In this document: one piece after another, positions 8,390 through 16,500 of the stretch
Position numbering within the stretch: the first letter of the stretch is position 1
How the letters are laid out: each line of letters starts with the position of its first letter
Source of the DNA: Gerris lacustris
Lineage: Eukaryota > Arthropoda > Insecta > Hemiptera > Gerridae
Direction of reading: 5' to 3'
DNA length: 64,000 bases
Assembly (NCBI GenBank): GCA_951217055.1
Contig: OX578276.1
Coordinates: 156,191,223 to 156,255,222 of the forward strand
Made by a program: the position numbers and the translations under genes
The notes under the pieces: generated by a model
Database searches by the model: none
What the model was told of the DNA's origin: nothing
What the model saw: only the letters and a program-made list of their open reading frames with translations

Positions 8390-9113
8390 TTTGACGACTG
8401 AACGCCTCGCCCAATTTGTTGAAAATTATAAACTCGTCGAAACCGCGACGAAACCTACCATTATAGATGGGTGCCTCTTTGTCAATGACTAAAAATCCGT
8501 ATTTCTTACTCCAACATTGGACGCACAACTCGTGAAATTTTGTCCATGACATGTCGGTGTTGACATGATCGTCGTATACATGTCGGAGGTTTGTATCGTC
8601 CATTTTAAACAGTATAAGCATGTTACACTGATCTCGGATACAATGTTTTGGAACGTTTGCGTACGATTGCGAAAGGTAAAACGAATCGACACCCGCATGT
8701 CTACCTCGGGTAAAGTATTGTTTCATCCGCTCCTGTTTCTCCATCATTACGTCGTCAAATATAAAGATCGAGTTTTCCCCGACCTGTTCAGGTTCTACGA
8801 CCTGGTCAAACTCATTTGTAGGATAGAAACCGATTTCGGGCATACCCCTCAGCACTTTGCTCAAATACCTGTACTTTGGCTGGTCCAACGTTTTGGCGTA
8901 GAGATACACATTGTCAAACCTCAGTCCGTTTATATGCAATAAAAGCGACACCATCAAGTGGGTCTTACCGCCGCCCGATGAAGCGCAAATAAGCGCTCGG
9001 ATCGGGTGACGTCCAAATAGACGACTGTGTCGACAATTTATCCCCTCGTGAATGTCATCACCATCTACTAGTTTCAACACGTCAAACGACGTGCTCTGTT
9101 TGACGAATCGCAT
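8373..9113 (-). CDS. ATP: Genome-packaging ATPase (FtsK/HerA-like)
   Basis: 246 residues from the ATG at 9113. Walker A is CASSGGGKTHL (residues 43-53, Lys50) and Walker B is SIFIFDDVM (115-123, Asp120-Asp121), followed by a sensor-like FYLSQSY (145-151). These match the A32/FtsK-HerA packaging ATPases of Polintons, adenovirus-like and other DJR-capsid viruses, which pump DNA into preformed capsids. An in-frame upstream start at 9170 would add 19 residues, but 9113 is preferred: TATAAATA (T at 9152), TTAGT (A at 9119) and ATG six nt later form a core promoter, and the next Met starts the conserved-looking MRFVKQS. About 250 residues is normal for the family. Confidence 0.93.
   Translation of the reverse strand: MRFVKQSTSFDVLKLVDGDDIHEGINCRHSRLFGRHPIRALICASSGGGKTHLMVSLLLHINGLRFDNVYLYAKTLDQPKYRYLSKVLRGMPEIGFYPTNEFDQVVEPEQVGENSIFIFDDVMMEKQERMKQYFTRGRHAGVDSFYLSQSYANVPKHCIRDQCNMLILFKMDDTNLRHVYDDHVNTDMSWTKFHELCVQCWSKKYGFLVIDKEAPIYNGRFRRGFDEFIIFNKLGEAFSRQNAIDE
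8423..8430 (-). promoter_or_regulatory. TATA box of the 415-aa gene
   Basis: TATAATTT on the minus strand, 31 nt before the A (8399) of TCAGTCGTCAAAATG. It lies inside the 3' part of the ATPase ORF. Confidence 0.65.
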
Positions 9114-9144
9114 TATACTAAGAGGTAAAGGATTTCCAATACTA

Positions 9145-9152
9145 TATTTATA
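9145..9152 (-). promoter_or_regulatory. TATA box of the packaging ATPase gene
   Basis: TATAAATA on the minus strand, 33 nt before the A (9119) of CTTAGTATAATG. The predicted leader is only about six nt. Confidence 0.65.
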
Positions 9153-9189
9153 AAAAAAAACAATAGACAAGTTGTGTGTAAAAAGTAGG

Positions 9190-9195
9190 TTTATT
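9190..9195 (-). terminator. AATAAA poly(A) signal after the 175-aa gene
   Basis: Minus-strand AATAAA about 7 nt beyond the stop codon at 9202. It is followed by U-rich RNA and the ATPase promoter, as expected for a compact single-gene transcription unit. Confidence 0.55.
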
Positions 9196-9201
9196 ATTCT
9201 T

Positions 9202-9729
9202 TTACACTGTATAAAATTTTAGTTTATACCACAAATACAGTTTCGATGCCTGGTCCCTGGCGCAGACGTAGTTATCACTGCTGTGCCTGATGCATGCGAG
9301 GCGGGGCATCGATGTCCAAAAGTTTAGATTTTTAAGTGAGGGACATCCAAGTTGGTCGAGATCGGTAATGTTTGTACTCACTCCGCATGTATGTAGAAAT
9401 TTTGATTTTTCAAGTCCCTTCACATAGACTTGATCGTAGCAGTTGTTGAGCACTTGTAATAGGGGAATCAGATGATGATATTCTACATCTCCATCCTCCC
9501 ACGATAAACCGTGAAAGTGCTCTCGAAGCCATTTATTGTCCCTGGTGAGAGCCGTCGAAGAATCCTTTGTAGGGGGTGGTTTGAACAGATACCAGCTCAT
9601 GGCACCGGTACCTACGTCAATGATGGCCAACTCCTTGACGATAAAACCGCCCGCAGCCCGATTGTTGCAGGTGTTACAGGACTTCTTCAAGTCTCGAAAG
9701 CAAATTATATCGACAATGGCGGCTTTCAT
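9202..9729 (-). CDS. Possible RNase H-fold/DnaQ-like exonuclease
   Basis: 175 residues from MKAAIVD. It starts with a hydrophobic strand containing Asp (AAIVDIICFRD), has a WYLFKPP segment, the motif WLREHFHGLSWEDGDVEY, then QVYVKGLEK and a C-terminal Cys/His-containing part ending LYLWYKL. The order (Asp-bearing strand, VKG.EK strand, late C-H...CA...LY) recalls DnaQ-type exonucleases or a related RNase H fold, but no full DxE motif is present, so activity is uncertain. An in-frame start at 9801 exists, but the promoter TATAAGG (T at 9771) and TCAGT (A at 9739), ten nt before the ATG at 9729, lie between the two and decide the start. Relatives seem common in insect elements. Confidence 0.6.
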   Translation of the reverse strand: MKAAIVDIICFRDLKKSCNTCNNRAAGGFIVKELAIIDVGTGAMSWYLFKPPPTKDSSTALTRDNKWLREHFHGLSWEDGDVEYHHLIPLLQVLNNCYDQVYVKGLEKSKFLHTCGVSTNITDLDQLGCPSLKNLNFWTSMPRLACIRHSSDNYVCARDQASKLYLWYKLKFYTV

Positions 9730-9764
9730 TGTGTTGACTGACGATCCGAGCTTGAAACACAACA

Positions 9765-9771
9765 CCTTATA
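9765..9771 (-). promoter_or_regulatory. TATA box of the 175-aa gene
   Basis: TATAAGG on the minus strand, 32 nt before the A (9739) of TCAGTCAACACAATG. Confidence 0.65.
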
Positions 9772-9801
9772 TTCATCCTCTCCCCTCTCCAATAATGGCA
9801 A

Positions 9802-11043
9802 TTACGCATTCTTTGTTACAATGCCTGTGAGAGGATAATGAGTAACGAGTTGATCGTGTAAAATCAGGCAATATGCACTTGTGCCTTCGGGAATATTAGC
9901 AGACGTTTCAAACTCTATCTTGATGTCCACAGAGGCCGAAGTCACAGACTCCACTTGTCGACTGCAATCTAGCACAACAAACGGTGCGTCCCTGATAAAC
10001 TCCTCGTATGTCAGCATGGGATGCGCCTCGGATCGGCCGTAATAGGAGCGTTGAAAGTCGGCGTACATTTCATACAACCATGCTAATGTTTTCTTGGTAA
10101 AGTTCAAATTTAAATTGTCATAGGGGTACGACTCGCTTCCAATGTAAAGACGTACATTTTTCAAAGCACACGCATCAAACTTGTTAACGTCCTTTTTCTG
10201 TTGGTTGATCCGACCCGTCTGCAAAGCTAAAATAACGTAGCGAGGCTTCTCCAATTGCGTGCTAGTTTTGATGGTCCATGTATGGTTCTGGGTCTGAGGA
10301 AGAATGGGATATGTAAACAGGTTCCACGTACGGAATGCCATCGATATGGGGACGTTACGCTCGAGTAAGTTAAGCATGCGAAGTTTCTGAAGATCGTTCA
10401 ATGTAAAATAGGGGAGTTTCCACTTGATACTTGTAATATCGACTTTGTTTGTGGCCTCTCCTACGGGCTCGGCAGAATCGATAGGTATAAACATGTTGTC
10501 GTCCTTGTTGGCCCGAAGTAAAATCAACTCGAGACGGGAATTCATCAGGACTCGCTTGTAGTCTTCGGCAAAGCCCAAGACCGTGTCCAAAGGGATGCAC
10601 ATGCTAAATTCACCAGTGGTCTTGTTCAAAGCTTGATTGTAGGACTTGTCAGTTGTCGGTAACATCCATCCGGCGGACTGTAGTCTTTGCGCAGTGGCTT
10701 TGCTGAAACTCGAGTAACCCTTTAAAGTAGAAGTGATACCGGGCATCCTGGTCTGATCAATTTCGACGCCATTCAACTCAAGACGAATGTCGCTAAATGC
10801 GTGAGCGCCGGCATTTGATGCAAGCGTGTAGAGCACAGGTGGCGGTGTCATCTTTCCCTCGATGCAAATGAAGCTTTTTGATGGCAATACGTAGGTGTCG
10901 GGCTGTTGAAAGGGTATCCTTATTTCATCGGAATTGTCAAATTTACTCGACGAATAGGGTAGATGACTGTGGTACTCTAGTTTTACTATGGAATCGTCGA
11001 ATCTTGGCGTTTTTGCCAAATCTAGCAATGTGGCGGAATCCAT
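9802..11043 (-). CDS. MCP: Major capsid protein (double jelly roll)
   Basis: 413 residues, the usual size for Polinton and adintovirus-type major capsid proteins. Long beta-rich sequence with few helices; two halves (about 1-210 and 220-413) each look like a jelly roll. Typical features are FSDIRLELNGVEID (about 83-96), the EDYKRVL.NSRLELILLRA segment (about 160-178) and the C-terminal YCLILHDQLV strand. It would form the trimeric capsomers of an icosahedral particle. Its ATG lies inside the overlapping 73-aa ORF. A TATTTAAA/TCAGT pair 79 nt upstream is a plausible promoter. Neighbours (penton, protease, ATPase) complete the morphogenesis set. No disruption seen. Confidence 0.92.
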   Translation of the reverse strand: MDSATLLDLAKTPRFDDSIVKLEYHSHLPYSSSKFDNSDEIRIPFQQPDTYVLPSKSFICIEGKMTPPPVLYTLASNAGAHAFSDIRLELNGVEIDQTRMPGITSTLKGYSSFSKATAQRLQSAGWMLPTTDKSYNQALNKTTGEFSMCIPLDTVLGFAEDYKRVLMNSRLELILLRANKDDNMFIPIDSAEPVGEATNKVDITSIKWKLPYFTLNDLQKLRMLNLLERNVPISMAFRTWNLFTYPILPQTQNHTWTIKTSTQLEKPRYVILALQTGRINQQKKDVNKFDACALKNVRLYIGSESYPYDNLNLNFTKKTLAWLYEMYADFQRSYYGRSEAHPMLTYEEFIRDAPFVVLDCSRQVESVTSASVDIKIEFETSANIPEGTSAYCLILHDQLVTHYPLTGIVTKNA

Positions 11044-11164
11044 TGTTGCGAATTTTAAAGCCGAGATTCTGTAAATACTCGCGATTGACAGATGTTAGCC
11101 CAGTGACTTGTTGTTGTCTACTGAAGTCTACAATATCGACGGGTCGGTATTTAAAGTCAATCAT
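10943..11164 (-). CDS. Small 73-aa ORF bridging penton and MCP genes
   Basis: Starts MIDFKYRPVDIVDFSRQQQ and is basic in its C-terminal half (FKIRNNGFRHIARFGKNAK). It overlaps the penton stop in the string ATGATTGA and overlaps the first 100 nt of MCP in another frame. An ATG overlapping the previous stop is typical of coupled termination-reinitiation, so it may be made from penton mRNA. I have a weak memory of similar short ORFs with a 'Q-L..N..YL..LGFK' pattern before insect Polinton capsid genes. Function unknown; a small virion or scaffolding protein is one possibility. The alternative is a chance ORF. Confidence 0.5.
   Translation of the reverse strand: MIDFKYRPVDIVDFSRQQQVTGLTSVNREYLQNLGFKIRNNGFRHIARFGKNAKIRRFHSKTRVPQSSTLFVE
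11148..11155 (-). promoter_or_regulatory. Candidate MCP promoter inside the 73-aa ORF
   Basis: Minus-strand TTTAAATA begins exactly 33 nt before the A (11122) of TCAGT, the spacing seen at other genes. The MCP ATG follows 79 nt later, a longer leader than elsewhere. It could be a chance match within coding DNA. Confidence 0.45.
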
Positions 11165-12098
11165 TACTACGCTTAAGATGAATACGAACGGTAATCGTCT
11201 CTCCGCGAAAGTCCACCGGTCGGCCCTCTTGATCCTTTATTGAGATATTAACAGACGTGAGCGTATTTGTTAATGTGTGCAAGTAGACAACTGTCTGTGG
11301 CACTTCGACAATCTTGTATCCCGGAGCTACTGTGGGAAAGAACTGATGCAGGACATGAGACTCTTCACCATTTATATACGAACCGGTGACAATATTACAT
11401 TCTACAGACAACGCGTTAACTTTGAATATGTCGACAATTGTATCCGAAACACAGCGATCATTTTTCTCCAATATTTTCGGTTCAAATCCGAGAATACTTC
11501 CAATACTGTTGACCGATTTAAAGTTTAAGTTTTTATCCTTACTAATCACAGTACAGGTGAGCGAGTTGCGTTGCTCCTTCACGTCAATATCGTACTTGGA
11601 GAGCTCCTTAGCAATATCACTAAGTTCGTAAGAGCCTTTGGGGAGTTTTATCATGTCACCCACTATAATCTTGCTATACACTATACTCGAACCTATGACC
11701 ACTGGAGCTATATGCTCTATGTTAGCCTCGAGTATTGTACCGCGCTCAAAGCCGAAAGTGGTTAAAATTGTATCTTTTAAATCGTTGAATAATGTCTTGT
11801 TGCTTTTTATTACTACTCGTCCGCCTTTTATAGCGAATCTTATTTCAACACCTTCGGGAAGATTAGTTTGAATATTAGCAGTAATCTGTTCGTAAGTGGG
11901 ATTTTTCGGTACAGTAAATACTATGTCATTATACATGAGATAAATTCGGTTGTTGGTCTCGTCTACGTTCGGAATAGAATTGTACGCTTCAAAGGACAAC
12001 AGACCGCATACCCAATTACCATCGTTCAAATGCACCGGCGGGAAAAACTCGCTAGTGAGAACCGATTTGTCACCGGTGAATGTTAACGTTAGAGACAT
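11157..12098 (-). CDS. Penton / minor capsid protein (single jelly roll)
   Basis: 313 residues, beta-rich throughout. The N-terminus has the characteristic SEFFPPVHLNDGNWVCGLL with FEAYNSIPNV soon after; the C-terminal third carries VVYLHTLTNTL and VDFRGETITVRIHL, typical of the Polinton minor capsid family that occupies the vertices of DJR capsids. Repeated LGFE/FGFE segments (about 115 and 205) hint at an internal duplication. The TATATATT box (T at 12135), TCAGT (A at 12102) and the ATG at 12098 form a very compact promoter and decide the start. It ends in an 8-nt overlap with the 73-aa ORF. Confidence 0.88.
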   Translation of the reverse strand: MSLTLTFTGDKSVLTSEFFPPVHLNDGNWVCGLLSFEAYNSIPNVDETNNRIYLMYNDIVFTVPKNPTYEQITANIQTNLPEGVEIRFAIKGGRVVIKSNKTLFNDLKDTILTTFGFERGTILEANIEHIAPVVIGSSIVYSKIIVGDMIKLPKGSYELSDIAKELSKYDIDVKEQRNSLTCTVISKDKNLNFKSVNSIGSILGFEPKILEKNDRCVSDTIVDIFKVNALSVECNIVTGSYINGEESHVLHQFFPTVAPGYKIVEVPQTVVYLHTLTNTLTSVNISIKDQEGRPVDFRGETITVRIHLKRSND

Positions 12099-12127
12099 GA
12101 CTGACTCTAGACAAAGTCAACAAGTGT

Positions 12128-12135
12128 AATATATA
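12128..12135 (-). promoter_or_regulatory. TATA box of the penton gene
   Basis: TATATATT on the minus strand, 33 nt before the A (12102) of TCAGTCATG. Predicted leader of about four nt. Confidence 0.7.
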
Positions 12136-12140
12136 GTAGG

Positions 12141-12512
12141 CTAGAGATCACTGCACAATATGACTGCTAGTATCATGCATAAATGACCGCAGATAAACGT
12201 GTCAAATGGTTGTATTTGACGTTGGTTGTAGAATATTGTTGTGCCTTCCAAATAGTCGACCAGTTCGTGAGGGGGAGACAAATCGCCATACGGGTCGAAA
12301 TACACCGCTCTGTAACCGTCAACATAATACAACACCCAATGACTGCCGGGTTCACGCCACGTTTGCAAATTGATAATGCCGCATTCAACGTTCCGTCTTA
12401 TTTTTGGCAAGCGATCGCGCATAAAGACTCCGCGAAACTTGCTAAGGCAAAGCCGGTCTGTTAACGTACGTTTCATATCGTAATCGGTCAAAGGGCGTGC
12501 AGGAAGGCTCAC
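12141..12512 (-). CDS. PRO: Adenain-like maturation cysteine protease
   Basis: About 111-123 residues of an Ulp1/adenovirus-protease-type peptidase that cleaves capsid precursors during maturation. Numbered from 12512, the triad is visible: His58 in GSHWVLYYV, Asp73 in YFDPYG, an oxyanion Gln97 in YNQRQIQ and nucleophile Cys108 in ICGHLC. FRGVFMRDRLP (26-36) is the usual N-terminal signature. The start is unclear: the codon at 12512 is GTG and the first ATG in frame is at 12476. The frame is open into the preceding gene, whose stop is only 2 nt upstream. No TATA/TCAGT pair is seen, so translation from the PLA2-like gene's mRNA is likely. Confidence 0.9.
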   Translation of the reverse strand: MSLPARPLTDYDMKRTLTDRLCLSKFRGVFMRDRLPKIRRNVECGIINLQTWREPGSHWVLYYVDGYRAVYFDPYGDLSPPHELVDYLEGTTIFYNQRQIQPFDTFICGHLCMILAVILCSDL

Positions 12513-12514
12513 GG

Positions 12515-13279
12515 TTAGTTTTTTGAGCTTACATAGAGTCCGAGTCCTTTTCTATACGGTCTCAAATATAGTCCCTTACCGAGCGCCACCTCCTCCATCT
12601 TTTTGTTGTGCCTCCTGGCCTCCTCCAAAGCTTGACTAGCCTGCCGACCTTCGTTTATGGTCTTGACCAAACTGGCCGCCCCGCCTGCAACAGAACCGAG
12701 AGCGGCCAAAGCCGGAATCGCGGCCATAAGAAAAGGTAAAATACCTCCTCGCTTCGGCACCGGTATTACTCGGGGACGATGACTAGCTTGACGAGTGCTA
12801 ACACCTAGTTTTGCCGCACGCAGAGCCGCCACAGTTTTCTGATGAACGCTTTTACCGTTCCCAGCCTTTTCAACAGCGAGCCTGGCCAGTGAAATTGCCT
12901 TCCTAAGTTGATTCGGAGCGTTTTTCTTTGCTCGTTTTTTACCGCCACCGCCGAGTTTCCTTTTGACTTTCATAGCCGTTGTTACCGACCAAGCAGCTGC
13001 TTTTTCGCCAAAACTCGAGTCCAGTGCCTTTACACGTTTCCAAGCCGCTTCCTCCAAACGTCGGTCCGCTTCGGTTCTCGACTTTTGATTTGCGTAAGCA
13101 ATATCGTGTTGCTTACAAGCGTCGTCCAACGGATTGATTCCCGCCTGACCCAATCTCTTTTGAAGTTTAGTACCGGGACCGCAAAACCGGTAGCCGGGCA
13201 AATGTAGTTCTACCGGTAGACTGTCAACTAACTTGTTTATCACTCCTCCACGACCTTTCTTACGAAGTGCTGAACGCAT
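12515..13279 (-). CDS. Phospholipase A2-like, membrane-active minor virion protein
   Basis: 254 residues from the ATG at 13279. Residues 30-62 match the PLA2 core: Ca-binding loop YRFCGPGT (30-37) and catalytic DDACKQHDIAY with His58-Asp59, as in parvovirus VP1 and related insect PLA2-like domains. Then come a basic Lys/Arg/Gly-rich linker (KRKLGGGGKKRAKK), a hydrophobic Gly/Ala segment at about 181-207 (ILPFLMAAIPALAALGSVA) and a basic tail repeating a GLYLRPYRKGLGL motif, recalling adenovirus pVI/pX-like proteins. Likely role: membrane disruption during entry plus DNA or capsid binding (inference). An upstream in-frame start at 13414 is rejected because TATAAAA (T at 13315) and TCAGT (A at 13282) sit just before the ATG at 13279. 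Confidence 0.85.
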   Translation of the reverse strand: MRSALRKKGRGGVINKLVDSLPVELHLPGYRFCGPGTKLQKRLGQAGINPLDDACKQHDIAYANQKSRTEADRRLEEAAWKRVKALDSSFGEKAAAWSVTTAMKVKRKLGGGGKKRAKKNAPNQLRKAISLARLAVEKAGNGKSVHQKTVAALRAAKLGVSTRQASHRPRVIPVPKRGGILPFLMAAIPALAALGSVAGGAASLVKTINEGRQASQALEEARRHNKKMEEVALGKGLYLRPYRKGLGLYVSSKN

Positions 13280-13308
13280 ACTGATGTAACACGTATTTAG
13301 CACTCTGT

Positions 13309-13315
13309 TTTTATA
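13309..13315 (-). promoter_or_regulatory. TATA box of the PLA2-like gene
   Basis: TATAAAA on the minus strand, 33 nt before the A (13282) of ATCAGTATG. The predicted leader is three nt, almost leaderless. Confidence 0.7.
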
Positions 13316-13510
13316 TTCGCGCGCGATAACAAATATGTATATATTTTTTATGTAGATAGGGCCCCACCTCGCCCTATCCTGTGGTGACCAACCAATGTGT
13401 TTTGTCACCTCCATTGCCGATGTGATGTGTTCCGATGTCGCCGTGCCTTCGACATCTCTCCGCCGCCGCCGCTCTCCGATCGATGTTGTCCCCGAGATGT
13501 ATGCGCCCTA

Positions 13511-16500
13511 CTACTCTGCGTTTTCAATGTCGCTACCGCCTGCGACATCGAGTGACCTGTCTTCATCGACCTCCATTATTCGATGGTGACCATGGGCAAG
13601 GGTTGAGATCTTATCCGGTAAAATGTGACGTTTGTCGTCCAGTGAAGAGAGAGCCAATTTATTTATGGCTACGGTGTATAGCCTAAGGCGATAGGAGCGT
13701 ATAAGGTTGAACTTAGTAGATATTGTTTTTGATTCAAAGAGCGCTCGTTTAAAATCTTCAAAGTCTAGCTTATTTTTCACCGCGCTCTTTTTAACTCCTT
13801 TGGCCTTTTTAATATACTCCGTGCCATCAATTTCGATGGCGTACATTTTGGCTCTCAATCCGACAAACGTCTTTATTTTTTTGCCCGCGGTCTCATCTTT
13901 AAATTTCCCCAAGACTTGTTTGTTGGCTGACGAATAACACGGATGGTCAGGGGGGAGGTTGCTAAAATCAAACTCATGACCGAGAGCTCGGAAAGCTTCG
14001 ACTCTCCAGTCTTCGTCAGCCGTCTTTATAGTGTAAATAAAACTGTCCGTATCTGTGTAGGCAAGTGTGAGTCGTTCGGGACCGTAATGCCGGATCATTC
14101 GGTCATAGTGGAATGTGAGCATTCTCAACTTTGCATGTTCGAGAATGGTCATACCTGCGTAGATTGGCTTGTCGAAAAGGATCTCTGTCTTGGACATATG
14201 AATCGAAACCAGATTTTCCTCTATAATAACCCTACTCTTAAAATTTGGTTTTGCAATTAGTTTCTCTGCACTACGCCAATTTGTCACTAACCGCAAATCC
14301 ATCCGGCTGCGTACATTTTCGATCGTTTTCCCATAATTTGCGTTATTATATAGCTTATATAGATCCTTTTCGAATGCGCTTTTCGCGGTCAGGCGCCGCT
14401 GATTGTTCACATGGATGAACGGCGCTAACCATGCAGACTGTCGAAAGCCGACGACTCTGTGGACAGTTTTTAATTCACACCCGTGTGCTACAACAAACTG
14501 GAGCAATTTGTAGTGTAGCACATATTTAGTCTTGGGGCTGAGGGTTCCAACAAGTTTAACATAGGCAGAGCCAGCCGGTTTTATCCGTTCGGGCAGAGGT
14601 GGAAGGTCGTTAAAATAATCGTGTAAATGTTCCGGGATGTCTATGTCCACCTCTGCTATGTATCCCAAATCGGATTTGTCAGACACAGTCAGCAAATTTA
14701 CATCGCGTGGATCAACCCATCGGAAATCGCACATCGGCAAAGGTTCTGACGATGCGAGTCCATATAGGTTGTTTGCGTCGATGTAACACATTTGCTGACT
14801 ATTGTCCGATTCTACAAATCTTTGGCTCACCTGTGTAAACCCTCCGCGGATGCCACGTTCGATAAAAAGCATCATCGAGTAATCAGTTATGAGGTCTAGT
14901 TGTACACCGGTAATTTTCAGCATGCCGTTGAAAGCCAAACCGGGAAGACTGTAGTAGTTGGCCACCTCCAAGTTATAGTCCGAGTGGAAAAACTCCCTCC
15001 GGAAGTTCTCAAATACTTCGGCGAGAAGGTAGACATCGGTCCGGAGGTACAGCTCGGAATATTCTCGGAGGTTTTTAATTTCAAATTGATTCCAAATATC
15101 AACAGCGTGCTTGTATTCGTATTCACTAATCCCCGATTCATTTAATCTGCTGTAAAATGATTCTCTTGGCGGCAAAGAGGTCTCGTCCAGTTTCTCCCAA
15201 TCGCTCATGTATTCATAGGGCATCTGTCCTTTGCGCAGCAACAACTCTAGCTGCCTGCCTGCATAGAGTTTGGGCAGAATGGTAAAACGGTCAGGAGTCA
15301 TCGTTTTTACAAGAGCGTCTAAACTGGATGGTAGGAATCTAAATGAATCGAGGAATCGAAGCCAGATTTTGCCCTGTGTGCAGATAATCTCTTTGGAAAA
15401 TGAAATATATTTCTCAGAGGTATCTGCAATCACTCTAATCTCTCCTCCGAATTTACCCAGCTCGCGAACAATAAATTTATTGTCATAACCGGATCCGAAG
15501 TGGAGAATGACTGGCAGGAAATTTGCCTTTCTGGCGGCAACGTTACAACTCTTGTGAGCGGCACCTCTGTAACGCCCAGTGATGTGGCAATGTTCGACCA
15601 TTTAACATCCGTATCGCTGGTGTAACCACGGCCGCAGAGATAGCATGTGATGGCGGACTCGTGTGCTAAAAGTTCTTGGTCGCTCATAATAACTGGAGTG
15701 TTTAGTGAGTAAAAACCAAGTACTTTTGCGGCGATCCCTGCAAGGGTCAAAATTAGTTTGTTGGCTGCGTCCGGTCCCGTATAAATAATGTCCTTGTTGA
15801 AGTCTGGGTCTTCGTCTGTATGTATGTCGCTTTTTACATACAGGCCAAAGGACATTATCTGGTGCTCTTGAATTTTATTGGTGTATGAGCGGTAGTGGAC
15901 GCCTGTAGAGTCGGTTGATGCCGGTTCGCATGTTGATATTGGCCCTAAAAGTGCTTCTGTGTCACAGTACGCTACAAAAGGCATTCGGACCTGATTTTTT
16001 CCGCCAACAAACTTTAATTTCGCCTCTTCTCCCTCGGGCATTATCATTCTAGCCGGCTGTTCAATACATTCGCTTTGATGACGTCTTAACTTTTCCTCCT
16101 TTTTTATCCCATGTTGATCGTGAAAATGTGAGAAACAATTACGACAAACTGCGATAGATTCACGGTGTTTTGTAATTTGTGAGTGGATCAACCTCTCAAA
16201 GTTGAAGATTCTAACAATGTGGTTATGTTCGTTTGCGCTGAGGAGAAGCAGATCGATATTCTCGTCAGTTTTTATTTTACTAACTCTATATGGATAGATT
16301 AAATTCTTCTCATCCAGCGCAAAAACGTTTATTCGAATCTTGTTTTGATTTTCGAACTTTGGAATGTCTTTTAACAAAGTAGGAAAAGTTAGTGAATCAA
16401 AAGTGTACAGTCTCCCCTCAGGTACGCGTGATAGCACTGCACTTTTAAAACAATCGTCCTCGTCCGGATACTGGGTATGGTCACAGGACTGAGTTTTGAC

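Noticed and set aside
13280..13414. N-terminal extension of the PLA2-like protein to 13414
   Set aside because: It contains the TATA/TCAGT pair, and the extension reads as non-conserved Tyr/Ile-rich sequence.
15590..15610. Programmed -1 frameshift site in the polymerase gene
   Set aside because: The sequence at the shift does not form a canonical X XXY YYZ heptamer; kept only as a possibility.
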